Assembly (NCBI RefSeq): GCF_030486595.1
Contig: NZ_JAUJZH010000035.1
Span: 16,855-80,854 of the forward strand
DNA length: 64,000 nt
Direction of reading: 5' to 3'
Source of the DNA: Variovorax ginsengisoli
Lineage (GTDB): Bacteria; Pseudomonadota; Gammaproteobacteria; Burkholderiales; Burkholderiaceae_C
Position 1 is the first letter of the stretch. Each line of letters begins with the position of its first letter. Both the position numbers and the translations under genes were made by a program. Below are positions 8,395-16,959 of this stretch, one piece after another. The notes under the pieces are model-generated. The model was given only the letters and a program-made list of their open reading frames with translations, searched no databases and was not told where the DNA came from.

Positions 8395-9141
8395 ATGAAA
8401 GCCTCGCACCGAGATCCGGGCTATCGCCAGCCGCCCGATCGCAAGAGCATGCACTCGCAGATCGTGCGAGACCTGGGCCTGCGCATCGTTTCCGGCGAGT
8501 ACAAACCCGGGGAGAGGCTGCCCCTGGAAGCGTCCCTGTGTGCGGCCTACGACGTCAGCCGGCCGGTGCTGCGCGAGGCGACCCGGGTGCTGGTCGCCAA
8601 GGGCCTGGTGATCTCGAAGCAGCGCGCCGGCGCGATCGTCTGTGCCCGCAGCAATTGGCACCTGCTCGATCCCGACGTGCTGTACTGGCTGATCCAGACC
8701 AAGCCCCAACCCGAATTCGTCGAAACGCTGTTGACGGTACGGCGCATCTTCGAGCCGGCGGCGGCGGCGCTCGCTGCCAAGGTGGCGAGCCCGGACTCGC
8801 TCAAGGCCATCGCGGAGGCGTACAAGGGCATGGAGCGCGCGACGACACCAGAGGAACTCCTCGAGCCCGACCTCGCCTTCCACCGCCACATCGCCGAGGC
8901 CACCAACAACGACCTCCTGGCCTACATCGGCAACATGCTGTCACTGGCGCTGCGCGAGTCGATCAAGCTCAGCAGCCAGCTGCCGGACACCCACGCCCTG
9001 TCGCTGCCCCGGCACAAGGCGATCCTCACGGCCCTGCTCAACCGGGACCCGTTGGGTGCGCGCCAGGCGACGCTGGTTCAGCTGGAGGAAACGCGCGAGG
9101 ACATCTCGCGCATTCTCGATTCCGACCTCGATCCGGTGTGA
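8395..9141 (+). CDS. FadR-subfamily GntR transcriptional regulator
   Basis: A 248-residue protein with an N-terminal winged helix (about residues 18-85: LPLEASLCAAYDVSRPVLREATRV region) and a C-terminal FCD ligand domain. The FCD metal-binding residues are visible as D/H in EPDLAFHRHI, the later His in LPRHKAIL, and neighbouring positions. Such proteins usually repress catabolic operons and are released by a pathway acid. It follows the pentonate dehydratase on the same strand and probably controls the divergent pentose genes. ATG 8395 is preferred over an upstream GTG and a later ATG at 8449. Confidence 0.87.
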   Translation: MKASHRDPGYRQPPDRKSMHSQIVRDLGLRIVSGEYKPGERLPLEASLCAAYDVSRPVLREATRVLVAKGLVISKQRAGAIVCARSNWHLLDPDVLYWLIQTKPQPEFVETLLTVRRIFEPAAAALAAKVASPDSLKAIAEAYKGMERATTPEELLEPDLAFHRHIAEATNNDLLAYIGNMLSLALRESIKLSSQLPDTHALSLPRHKAILTALLNRDPLGARQATLVQLEETREDISRILDSDLDPV

Positions 9142-9149
9142 ATACCATC

Positions 9150-9173
9150 GCTGCGGGGCGCCGGCCCCGCAGC
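9150..9173 (+). terminator. GC-rich hairpin after the FadR-type gene
   Basis: A perfect 10-bp stem (GCTGCGGGGC with GCCCCGCAGC) with a 4-base loop begins 8 bases after the regulator stop, between convergent genes. No U-tract follows. The rest of 9142-9297 shows no gene. Confidence 0.55.
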
Positions 9174-9297
9174 CCTCAGCAATCTGCTGGCTCGACAAAC
9201 GCGCCGCTTCTTCCCTGATCCATCGAGCGGGTGTGGCGCACGCCGCGACCCTGGCAGCCGATGGAGATGCGGTCGAGCAGGCCGGCGGTCGCCCCGC

Positions 9298-10318
9298 TCA
9301 TGCCTGCGACTCCGATGCAGCGCTGGCTGCAGGCAGGTCCTTCTTGCCGATCCACGAGCGGTTGCTCTTCATCTGGTAGTGCGCGCCCGAGGTCACGCTC
9401 TCGTAGAGCGGCGGGTGCTCGGCATCGGTGCAGGTCGGCAGGCAGTCGATACCGGCGTCGTCGTTGGGCTGCAGGAAGAAGGCGATCGACATCCGGTCGG
9501 CCGTCTCTCCGCTCTCCGACACCGGCGGCACTACGCGGTGCATGGTCGAGACCCAGCGGTCGTTGGTCCAGCGCGCCATCAGGTCGCCGATGTTGACGAT
9601 GAAGCTGCCCGGTACGTGGACCACGTCCTCCCAGCCGCCATCGGCCGCCTGCACCTGCAAGCCGCGCGGCGAGCGCGCCGGATGCAGCAGCGTGAGCGCG
9701 CCGAAGTCGGTGTGGGCGCCGGCGCGGAACTGGCCGGCCGCCGCGGACTGGTGCTGCGCCGGATAGTAGTTGGCCACCAGGTGCGAGATGTGGCGGTCGC
9801 AGAACGGCGCGAAGTAGCCTTCGGGCAGTGCCAGCGCACGCGCGAAGACGCGCATCAGGTCGGAAGCCAGTCGCTCCATTTCGGCGTAGTAGGCGACCGC
9901 GGTGCGCACGAAATCGGGGTCCGACGGCCAGCGGTTCGGCTGGAAGTGGTTTTGGGCGCGTGCGCGATGGTAGTCGTCATCGGGGATGTCGCTGCGGCCG
10001 GTCGTGAACCGCTCCATGAGGTCGGGCGGCGTGTAGTCGCCGCGCGAATGCGACGAGCGCGGTGGCATCGCGGCCGCGCCAGCCGCGGTTGCTGTCGCGC
10101 GTGACGCCGATGCGCTGCTTTTCTTCCAGCGGTAACGCGAAGAAGGCGCTCAGATGCTGCTCGTAGCGCGTCAGGAGTTCCGCGTCCACGCCATGGCCGC
10201 TCACCATCAGGAAACCCGAATCGCGGCAGGCGGCATCGACGCGCCGCGCGACCGCATCACGGTCGGCCGGCGTGCCGTTCAGGAAGGGGTCGATGTCGAC
10301 CAGCGGGACTCGGCTCAT
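9298..10318 (-). pseudogene. Isopenicillin-N-synthase-like 2-oxoglutarate/Fe(II) oxygenase, frameshifted
   Basis: Two minus-strand frames together make one IPNS-like oxygenase of about 339 residues. The N-terminal frame (10318 to about 10050) has the family start VPLVDIDPF and SGFLMVSGHGV. The C-terminal frame (to 9298) has the iron ligands HTD in GAHTDFGAL and His in TMHRVVPP, with the 2-oxoglutarate Arg in DRMSIAFF. The frame changes near 10050-10056; removing one base there would read TALSHSRGDYTPPDL and restore the protein. All catalytic residues survive, so this is either a recent single-base insertion or a sequencing error. It is the distal gene of the leftward arm after the FAD dehydrogenase. 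Substrate unknown. Confidence 0.8.
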
Positions 10319-10374
10319 GAAGGCATCCTCCGACGAAATGAAGGACAGGAAAAGGAATCGGCCGCGGCCCGCGT

Positions 10375-11820
10375 TCAGAGCAGCTTGCCGGGGTTCATCA
10401 ACTGATTGGGATCGAGCGCCTGCTTGATGCGCAGCATCAGTTCGAGCTCCAGCGGCTGCTTGTAGTGGTGCATCTCGTCGCGGCGCAGCTGGCCGACGCC
10501 GTGCTCGGCGCTGATGCTGCCGCCCATGTGGCTCACGAGGTCGTGCACCACGCGGTTGAGCAGTGCGGTTTCGGCGGCCAGCGCGGCCGGCGTGGTGTCG
10601 GCGGGCACCAGCACGTTGTAGTGCAAGTTGCCGTCGCCCAGGTGGCCGAAGTTGACGATGCGCACCGCGGGCCGCAGCGCGCGCAGCGCCGCTTCCGCCC
10701 GATGCGCGAAGTCGGCCAGCGACGAGATCGGCAAGGCGATGTCGTGCTTGATGGCCTTGCCCGCCCGCACCTGGGCCTGCGAGATGCCCTCGCGGATCTT
10801 CCAGAAGGCGAGGCTTTGGGCCTCACTGCGGCTCAGCGCGACGTCGTTCGCGAGCCCGCGCTCGAGCGCCGCGCCCAAGGCGCTCTCGAGCAGCTCGTCG
10901 AGCCCGTCCTGCCGCGTGTCGGCCAGCTCCACCAGCGCATGGAAGGCATGCGCGCCCTCGAGCGGCGCGCGGGTATCGACCACATGCTGCAGCACCAGCG
11001 CCAGCGAATCGTGCGACATCATCTCGAAGGCCACCAGGCGCTCGCCCGCGCTGGCGCGCAGATCGGCCAGCAGGCCGACCAGCGATTCGATCGACGCGGC
11101 ACCGACCCAGGCGGTGGCGCGGCCCAGCGGCCGCGCAAACAGCTTGAGCACGGCCGCCGTGATGATGCCCAGCGTGCCCTCGGAGCCAATGAACAGGTTG
11201 CGCAGGTCGTAGCCCGTGTTGTCCTTGCGCAGCGCGCGCAGGCCGTTCCACACGCGGCCGTCGGGCAGCACGGCCTCGATGCCGAGCACCAGGTCGCGCG
11301 TGTTGCCGTAGCGCAGCACGGCTATGCCGCCCGCATTGGTCGCCAGGTTGCCGCCGATGGTGCAGCTGCCTTCCGAGCCCAGGCTCAGCGGAAAGAAGCG
11401 GTCGGCCTCCAGCGCACTGCGCTGCACGTTGGCGAGCAGCACGCCGGCCTCGGCCGTGAGCGTGTTGTTGATCGGGTCGACCGCACGGATCGCGGTCATG
11501 CGCGACAGGCTCAGCACCACCTGCGCCCCGCTGGCGTCGGGCGTGGCGCCGCCGCTCATGCCGGTGTTGCCGCCCTGCACCACGATCGGCGTGTGCGACT
11601 CGTGGCAGATGCGCACCACGGCGGCAGTCTGCGCGGTGTCGCGCGGGCGCACCACGAGCGCGGCGCGGCCGCGCCATTTGCCGAGCCAGTCGGTCAGATA
11701 GGGCGCCTGGGCTTCGGCGTCGAGCACCAGGCCGGCATCGCCGACCACCTCGTGCAGGCGGCGGACCAGGTCCGGGTGCGGCGCGGCCGGAGCCTGCGCG
11801 AAATCGTCGGCGGAATACAT
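10375..11820 (-). CDS. FAD-linked D-2-hydroxyacid dehydrogenase (GlcD/D2HGDH-like)
   Basis: A 481-residue VAO-fold flavoprotein. The N-terminal FAD-binding part has VVRPRDTAQ, GGNTGMSGG and the GSEGSCTIGGNLATNAGG segment. The C-terminal part has the metal/substrate motif HLGDGNLHYN and SAEHGVGQLR, ending NPGKLL. These are hallmarks of D-2-hydroxyglutarate/D-lactate-type dehydrogenases that pass electrons to the respiratory chain or ETF. AGGA precedes the ATG at 11820. It lies 43 bases downstream of the racemase gene and upstream of the broken oxygenase. In context it would oxidise a D-2-hydroxy acid formed in the pathway; the true substrate is unknown. Confidence 0.87.
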   Translation of the reverse strand: MYSADDFAQAPAAPHPDLVRRLHEVVGDAGLVLDAEAQAPYLTDWLGKWRGRAALVVRPRDTAQTAAVVRICHESHTPIVVQGGNTGMSGGATPDASGAQVVLSLSRMTAIRAVDPINNTLTAEAGVLLANVQRSALEADRFFPLSLGSEGSCTIGGNLATNAGGIAVLRYGNTRDLVLGIEAVLPDGRVWNGLRALRKDNTGYDLRNLFIGSEGTLGIITAAVLKLFARPLGRATAWVGAASIESLVGLLADLRASAGERLVAFEMMSHDSLALVLQHVVDTRAPLEGAHAFHALVELADTRQDGLDELLESALGAALERGLANDVALSRSEAQSLAFWKIREGISQAQVRAGKAIKHDIALPISSLADFAHRAEAALRALRPAVRIVNFGHLGDGNLHYNVLVPADTTPAALAAETALLNRVVHDLVSHMGGSISAEHGVGQLRRDEMHHYKQPLELELMLRIKQALDPNQLMNPGKLL

Positions 11821-11863
11821 CGATCGTGTCCTGTGGGGTTGTCCGAAGAGAAGGTGGGGCCTG

Positions 11864-12523
11864 CTACCAGCCCAGTTGCACCCGGCCCAGCGCCATCGCC
11901 ACGGCGGCCTGCGTGGGTTCGACCACCGGCAGGCCGGTGGCTTCCTGCAGCGGCTGGCGGAAAGGCGCCATGCCGGCGCAGCCCATCACCAGCACCTGCG
12001 CGCCGCGCTCGTCGCGCAGCCGCCTTCCGGCATCGCACATGGCGGCGAGCGTGGCTTCGCGATCGGCCAGCGCCGAGACGCCGCGGCCGATCGCGATCTC
12101 GCCCGCGCAGCGCTGCATCACGCCCATCGCGCCCCAGTTGCGCAGATGGCGCGGAATCGAGCGCGGCAGTATGGCAATCACGCCGAAGCTGTGTCCGATC
12201 GACAGTGCGGTCAGCACCGCCGATTCGCTGATGCCGAGCACCGGCACGTTTTCGGTCTCGCGCAGCCCGTGCAGGCCGGGATCGCTGAAGCAAGCGATGA
12301 CGAAGGCGCTCGCCTCGCCGCGGTGCGCGTTCGCGAAGGCCTGCACGGCCAGCGCCGCGCGGTCGACGTCGCCCTGCGATTCAACGCCGGGCGGGCCCTC
12401 GGCCAAAGTGACGCAGCGGATCTCGGGGCCGCCGGGCAACCGCAAGGGCGCGACGGCGGCGTCCAGCTCCGAGGTCACCGTGGCGCTCGAGTTGGGATTG
12501 ATGACGTAGATGGCCTTGGGCAT
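11864..12523 (-). CDS. Asp/Glu/hydantoin racemase family protein
   Basis: A 219-residue cofactor-independent racemase-fold protein. The two catalytic cysteines are visible: C78 in VIACFSDPG and C182 in VMGCAGM, with the N-terminal YVINPNSSATVT typical of hydantoin racemases (and of maleate isomerase-like relatives). It is the first gene of the leftward arm and divergent from LysR. A hydantoinase-type hydrolase in the rightward arm makes hydantoin or cyclic-ureide racemisation attractive, but amino-acid racemisation is also possible. Confidence 0.83.
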   Translation of the reverse strand: MPKAIYVINPNSSATVTSELDAAVAPLRLPGGPEIRCVTLAEGPPGVESQGDVDRAALAVQAFANAHRGEASAFVIACFSDPGLHGLRETENVPVLGISESAVLTALSIGHSFGVIAILPRSIPRHLRNWGAMGVMQRCAGEIAIGRGVSALADREATLAAMCDAGRRLRDERGAQVLVMGCAGMAPFRQPLQEATGLPVVEPTQAAVAMALGRVQLGW

Positions 12524-12579
12524 GGGCTCAGTCTAGGTTGCGGCATGCGGCATGGCACTTGCTAACTTGTAGGTCACCA

Positions 12580-12594
12580 TTAACCGCTTGTTAA
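12580..12594. promoter_or_regulatory. LysR-type operator (T-N11-A) in the divergent promoter
   Basis: TTAAC-N5-GTTAA, containing TAAC...GTTA with T-N11-A spacing, lies between the divergent racemase and LysR genes, 26 bases before the LysR ATG. The same palindrome recurs at 13571-13587 in front of the rightward operon, which argues that both are sites for this LysR protein. Confidence 0.6.
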
Positions 12595-12619
12595 GGATGG
12601 TGCCCTCGCACCGTTCCCG

Positions 12620-13549
12620 ATGTCTCTCAACCTGCGCCAGATCGAAGTGTTCCGGGCCGTGATGATCACGGGCTCGATCAGCGGCGCTTCGCAACTGCTG
12701 TTCGTCTCGCAGCCGGCCATCAGCCGCCTGCTGTCCCACACCGAGACCCGCGTGGGCTTCGGCCTTTTCGAGCGGATCAAGGGACGGCTCTACGCCACGC
12801 CGGAGGCCAAGAAACTGTTCCGGGAGGTCGAGCACGTCTACGCGGGGGTGCAGCGGGTCAACGAGCTGGCGCGCGACCTGCAAGAGAACCGCGAAGGCAT
12901 TCTCAACATCGTCTCCAGTCCCAGTGTGGGTCAGATGGTGATTCCGCAGGCGGTGACGGCCTTCCGGGAGCGGCATGCGAACGTGAAGGTCACTTTCCAG
13001 TACCTGGGCTACACGCCGCTGATCGAGCGCGTGCTCAATCACCAGGCCGACATCGCCGTGACCATCCTGCCCGTGGCGCACCCCAATCTCGAGATGGCGC
13101 CGCTGGGCAGCGGCCGGCTGGTCTGCATCTGCCCCTACAACCACCCGCTGTCGCGCCGCGCCACGCTGTCGGTGGCCGACCTGATGCCGTATCCACTGAT
13201 CTCGTACGACCGCGGCACGCCCTTCGGCCAGATGGTCAACGAGTTGTTCGAGGCGGCGGGCGAGACCGCGCGCGCCGCGATCGAAGTGGGCTCGCCGCAG
13301 AACGCCTGCTCGCTGGTGCAGGCCGGCGCCGGCATCGCGCTGGTGGACGAGTTCTCGGTGCGCAGCTGGCCCGCGAGCCAACTCGTGGTGCGTCCGGTGC
13401 ACGGCACGCCCACCTTGCACGCCAATCTGGTGCATTTGCGCTTCGAGCCGATGTCCCAGCTGGCGCAGACCTTCGTCAAGGTGCTGCGCGAACTGATGAA
13501 GACCCAGGGCTTCGAGTCCGCCCCGCTGGCGCCGCCCATGGCCGCTTGA
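12620..13549 (+). CDS. LysR-family transcriptional regulator
   Basis: A 309-residue LTTR. The N-terminal winged helix (residues 1-60, LRQIEVFRAVMITGSISGA then SQPAISRLLSHTE) is followed by a periplasmic-binding-like effector domain. It resembles the group that includes regulators of opine and amino-acid catabolism (NocR/OccR-like), judged from the N-terminal wording only. It lies between two divergent catabolic arms, and the same T-N11-A palindrome flanks it on both sides, so it likely controls itself and both arms. Confidence 0.9.
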   Translation: MSLNLRQIEVFRAVMITGSISGASQLLFVSQPAISRLLSHTETRVGFGLFERIKGRLYATPEAKKLFREVEHVYAGVQRVNELARDLQENREGILNIVSSPSVGQMVIPQAVTAFRERHANVKVTFQYLGYTPLIERVLNHQADIAVTILPVAHPNLEMAPLGSGRLVCICPYNHPLSRRATLSVADLMPYPLISYDRGTPFGQMVNELFEAAGETARAAIEVGSPQNACSLVQAGAGIALVDEFSVRSWPASQLVVRPVHGTPTLHANLVHLRFEPMSQLAQTFVKVLRELMKTQGFESAPLAPPMAA

Positions 13550-13570
13550 GGGGTCTGCGGCGCGCGGCGG

Positions 13571-13587
13571 CTTAACAGCAGGTTAAG
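13571..13587. promoter_or_regulatory. Second LysR-type operator, upstream of the rightward operon
   Basis: CTTAAC-N5-GTTAAG, a perfect 6-bp palindrome with T-N11-A spacing, sits 22 bases after the LysR stop and 93 bases before the DapA-like gene. It matches the 12580-12594 site at TTAAC-N5-GTTAA, with different spacer bases. Confidence 0.6.
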
Positions 13588-13679
13588 GGCTGCGCACGAA
13601 ACGGCACGCGACACGCGGCGGGGGTCGGCCGAATAATTTCCCCACGGCCCGCCTTTCACGGCCCACGAGAACACTCATC

Positions 13680-14630
13680 ATGAATTCGACAGTCATCGGC
13701 ACTTCTTCTTCCGACCTCCTGGCCAAGGCACGGGGCGTCTTCACCATCTGCCCGACCCCCTTCGCGGACGACGGCAGCCTCGACCTCACGAGCATCGCCT
13801 CGCTGGTCGCCTTCCAGATCGAGGCCGGCGTCACCGGCCTGGCGATCCTCGGCTTTCTCGGCGAGGCCCACAAGCTGTCGCAGGCCGAGCGCACGCAGGT
13901 CATCACCGCCTTCGTGAAGCAGGCCGGCGGCCGCGTGCCGGTGTGGGTCGGCGTGCGTGCCCTCGGCATCGCCGGCGCCATCGAGCAGGCCCGCGAAGCC
14001 GAAGCCCTGGGCGCCGAGGCGGTGTTCGCCGCACCGATGGACAAGGCCTCCGACGCGCAGCAGTTCGACTACTACCAGCAGCTGGCGCGTGCGGTGCGCA
14101 TCCCGGTCGTGATCCACGACTTCCCCGATTCCTTCGGCACCGAGATCAGCGCCGAGCTGGTGGCGCGCCTGGGCCGTGAAGGCGGCGTCGGCATGATCAA
14201 GATGGAAGAGCCGCCGGTGGGCCAGAAGATCTCGAAGATCCTCAACCTGGCCGATGGATCGATGCGCGTCTTCGGCGGCCTCGGCGGCGTCTACTTCCTC
14301 GAGGAGCTGCAGCGCGGCGCGGTCGGCACCATGACCGGCTTCGCCTTCCCCGAGATCCTGGTGCGCATCCATGCGCAGTTCGCGGCCGGCGACCTGGCCG
14401 GCGCGGCCGCCACCTTCGACCGCTACTGCCCGCTGATCCGCTACGAGTTCCAGCCCAAGATCGGCCTGGCGCTGCGCAAGTACACCTACCAGAAGCGCGG
14501 CGTGATCGCCAGCGCCGAGATCCGCTCGCCGGGCATGCGCATCGATGCGCGGACCGCGCGCGAGCTCGAAGCGACCGTGGCGCGCGTCGGCCTGTCGCTG
14601 GAACACCGCGGCGTGTTCGCGATCGTCTGA
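13680..14630 (+). CDS. DapA/DHDPS-family lyase, unknown substrate
   Basis: A 316-residue class I aldolase-fold protein with Schiff-base lysine K174 in GMIKMEEPP. The N-terminal FTICPTPFADDGSLD is typical of the family. The active site lacks the usual DHDPS tyrosine context; the equivalent segment reads VVIHDFPDS. This points to a catabolic lyase or dehydratase on a keto acid rather than lysine biosynthesis. It is the first gene of the rightward arm, followed by an SDR after 11 bases. No specific reaction can be assigned. Confidence 0.8.
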   Translation: MNSTVIGTSSSDLLAKARGVFTICPTPFADDGSLDLTSIASLVAFQIEAGVTGLAILGFLGEAHKLSQAERTQVITAFVKQAGGRVPVWVGVRALGIAGAIEQAREAEALGAEAVFAAPMDKASDAQQFDYYQQLARAVRIPVVIHDFPDSFGTEISAELVARLGREGGVGMIKMEEPPVGQKISKILNLADGSMRVFGGLGGVYFLEELQRGAVGTMTGFAFPEILVRIHAQFAAGDLAGAAATFDRYCPLIRYEFQPKIGLALRKYTYQKRGVIASAEIRSPGMRIDARTARELEATVARVGLSLEHRGVFAIV

Positions 14631-14641
14631 GGACGCACAGC

Positions 14642-15421
14642 ATGAAACTCGGAATCGACGGCCGCCACGCGCTGGTCTGCGCATCGAGCCGCGGCCTGGG
14701 CCGCGCCTGTGCCGTGTCGCTGGCGCGCGAAGGCTGCGAACTGACCCTGGTCGCGCGCACCGCGGCCACGCTGGAAGCAACGGCCGAAGCCATCCGCGCC
14801 GAGAGCGGCGTGCGCGTCACCGCGGTCGCGGCCGACATCACGACACCCGAAGGCCGTGCCGCGGTGCTCGCGGCCTGCCCTTCGCCCGACATCCTGGTCA
14901 ACAACGCGGGCGGCCCGCCGCCCGGCGACTTCCGCGACTGGAACCGCGACATCTGGCTGGCGGCGCTCGACGCCAACATGCTCACGCCGATCGAGCTGAT
15001 CCGCGCCACGGTCGACGCCATGATGGAGCGCGGCTTCGGCCGCATCGTCAACATCACCTCCGGCGCGGTGAAGGCACCGATCGACATCCTCGGGCTGTCG
15101 AACGGCGCGCGCTCCGGCCTCACGGGCTTCGTCGCCGGCCTGGCGCGCACGACGGTGGCGCGCAACGTCACGATCAACAACCTGCTGCCCGGCCCCTTCG
15201 AGACCGACCGCCTGCGCGACACCGCCGGCAAGTGGGCGCAGAAGAGCGGCCGCAGCGTCGAGCAGGAACTGGATGCGCGCCGCGCCGCCAATCCGGCGCG
15301 CAGGCTCGGCGACCCGGCCGAGTTCGGCGACGCCTGCGCCTACCTGTGCAGCGCGCAGGCCGGCTTCATCACCGGGCAGAACCTGCTGATGGACGGCGGC
15401 GTGTACCCCGGCACGTTCTGA
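14642..15421 (+). CDS. Atypical SDR-family protein lacking YxxxK
   Basis: A 259-residue Rossmann-fold SDR. It has ASSRGLG in place of the usual TGxxxGIG, then DILVNNAGG and NITSGAV. Where the catalytic Tyr-x-x-x-Lys should follow, it reads LGLSNGARSGLTGF, without Tyr or Lys. The C-terminal FITGQNLLMDGGVYPG is otherwise classical. Either the enzyme uses a modified active site or has a non-redox role. It lies 11 bases after the DapA-like gene and 10 bases before the hydantoinase, so it belongs to the same operon. Confidence 0.82.
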   Translation: MKLGIDGRHALVCASSRGLGRACAVSLAREGCELTLVARTAATLEATAEAIRAESGVRVTAVAADITTPEGRAAVLAACPSPDILVNNAGGPPPGDFRDWNRDIWLAALDANMLTPIELIRATVDAMMERGFGRIVNITSGAVKAPIDILGLSNGARSGLTGFVAGLARTTVARNVTINNLLPGPFETDRLRDTAGKWAQKSGRSVEQELDARRAANPARRLGDPAEFGDACAYLCSAQAGFITGQNLLMDGGVYPGTF

Positions 15422-15431
15422 GCGAGTCACC

Positions 15432-16904
15432 ATGACCACTTCCTTCGACCTCACGATCCGCGGCGGCCGCGTCTGCAATGCCGACGGCTGCATCGATGCC
15501 GACGTCGGCGTGCGCGACGGCCGCATCGCCGCGATCGCGCCGGGGCTCGCCGCCGGCCGCGAGGACGTGGACGCCACCGGCCGCTGGGTGCTGCCGGGCG
15601 GCATCGACAGCCATTGCCACATCGAGCAGCTCTCGGGCATGGGCGTGATGTGCGCGGACGACTTCTACTCGGGCACGGTGTCGGCGGCCTTCGGCGGCAC
15701 CACGACCATCCTCTCGTTCGCGGCCCAGCACCGCGAGGACAGCATCCCCGACGTCATCGACGCCTATGCGAAGCTGGCCCGCGAGAAGGCGGTGATCGAC
15801 TATGGCTTCCACCTGATCCTCACGCGGCCCGACGAAGAGGCCCTGAAGGTGCATCTGCCCGAGGCGATCCGCGGCGGCATCACCTCGCTCAAGGTCTACA
15901 TGACCTACGACCGCCTGCGGCTCGACGACCATGCGCTGCTCGAAGTGATGGCCACGGCGGGCCGCGAGGGGGCGATGGTGATGGTGCATGCCGAGAACCA
16001 CGACATGATCCGCTGGATCGCGCACCGCCTGCTCGAGCGCGGCCACGTGGCGCCCAGGTTCCACGGCGTGGCGCACGATGCGCTGGCCGAGACCGAGGCC
16101 ACCAACCGCGCGATCCTGCTGTCGCGCCTGGTCGACGTGCCGGTGCTGATCGTGCACGTGGCGGGCGCCGAGACGGTGGAAGTAATCCGCCAGGCGCGTC
16201 GGCTCGGTGCCCGGGTGCATGCCGAGAGCTGCCCGCAATACCTGTTCCTCGAAGCCGACGATGCCGACCTGCCGGGTGTCGAGGGTGCCAAGTTCTGCTG
16301 CAGCCCGCCGCCGCGCGACAAGGCTTCGCAGGAAGCCGTGTGGGCCGGGCTGCTCGACGGCACGCTGGGCGTCTATTCGTCCGACCACGCACCCTACCGC
16401 TTCGATGCCTCGGGCAAGCTGCCCAAGGGCGAAGCCACCACCTTCAAGGAAATGGCCAACGGCGTGCCGGGCATCGAGCTGCGCCTGCCGCTGCTGTTCT
16501 CCGAAGGCGTGATGAAGGGCCGCATGCCGGTCGAGCAGTTCGTCGCCCTCACCGCCACCAACCATGCCCACATGTACGGCCTGGCGCCGCGCAAGGGCGC
16601 GATCGCCGTCGGCGCCGATGCCGACATCGCGATCTGGAACCCGGCGCGCGAGACCGAGGTGCGCGCCGCCATGCTGCACGACAACGTCGGCTACACGCCC
16701 TACGAGGGCATGCGCCTCACGGGCTGGCCCGAGGACGTGTTCAGCCGTGGCCGGGTGGTGGTGCGCGCGGGCGAGCTTCATGCGCAGCGCGGCTCGGGCA
16801 GCTACATCGCCCGTGGGCGCTCGCAGCCGCTCGGCGCGCCCTTACCCGCTTCCGCCCGCCGCGGCGCCTTCAGCGCGCTGGTCGGGCTGAAGCGCGCCGC
16901 CTGA
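15432..16904 (+). CDS. Dihydropyrimidinase/D-hydantoinase-type amidohydrolase
   Basis: A 490-residue binuclear-metal hydrolase that opens cyclic amides. The full ligand set is visible: H61 and H63 in SHCH, carboxylated K154 in SLKVYMTY, H186 in VHAENHD, H242 in HVAGAE and D318 in SSDHAPY. It should be cytosolic. Its place with a hydantoin-racemase-type protein, an amino-acid ABC importer and a keto-acid lyase suggests breakdown of an imported cyclic ureide, imide or lactam. Dihydropyrimidine use is less likely because no preTA-type dehydrogenase or ureidopropionase is present. Confidence 0.87.
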   Translation: MTTSFDLTIRGGRVCNADGCIDADVGVRDGRIAAIAPGLAAGREDVDATGRWVLPGGIDSHCHIEQLSGMGVMCADDFYSGTVSAAFGGTTTILSFAAQHREDSIPDVIDAYAKLAREKAVIDYGFHLILTRPDEEALKVHLPEAIRGGITSLKVYMTYDRLRLDDHALLEVMATAGREGAMVMVHAENHDMIRWIAHRLLERGHVAPRFHGVAHDALAETEATNRAILLSRLVDVPVLIVHVAGAETVEVIRQARRLGARVHAESCPQYLFLEADDADLPGVEGAKFCCSPPPRDKASQEAVWAGLLDGTLGVYSSDHAPYRFDASGKLPKGEATTFKEMANGVPGIELRLPLLFSEGVMKGRMPVEQFVALTATNHAHMYGLAPRKGAIAVGADADIAIWNPARETEVRAAMLHDNVGYTPYEGMRLTGWPEDVFSRGRVVVRAGELHAQRGSGSYIARGRSQPLGAPLPASARRGAFSALVGLKRAA

Positions 16905-16959
16905 CCCTTCTCTGCCTTCATTCGATTCCCTTCCTTTTCCTCTTCCTCTGGAGTTGTCC

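Noticed and set aside
6496..8889. 797-residue leftward frame opposite the pentonate dehydratase and FadR genes
   Set aside because: It is an antisense shadow; the rightward frame has all IlvD motifs.
10040..10070. Programmed +1 frameshift in the oxygenase gene
   Set aside because: No slippery heptamer, rare-codon or stop context is present. A plain one-base insertion explains the data.
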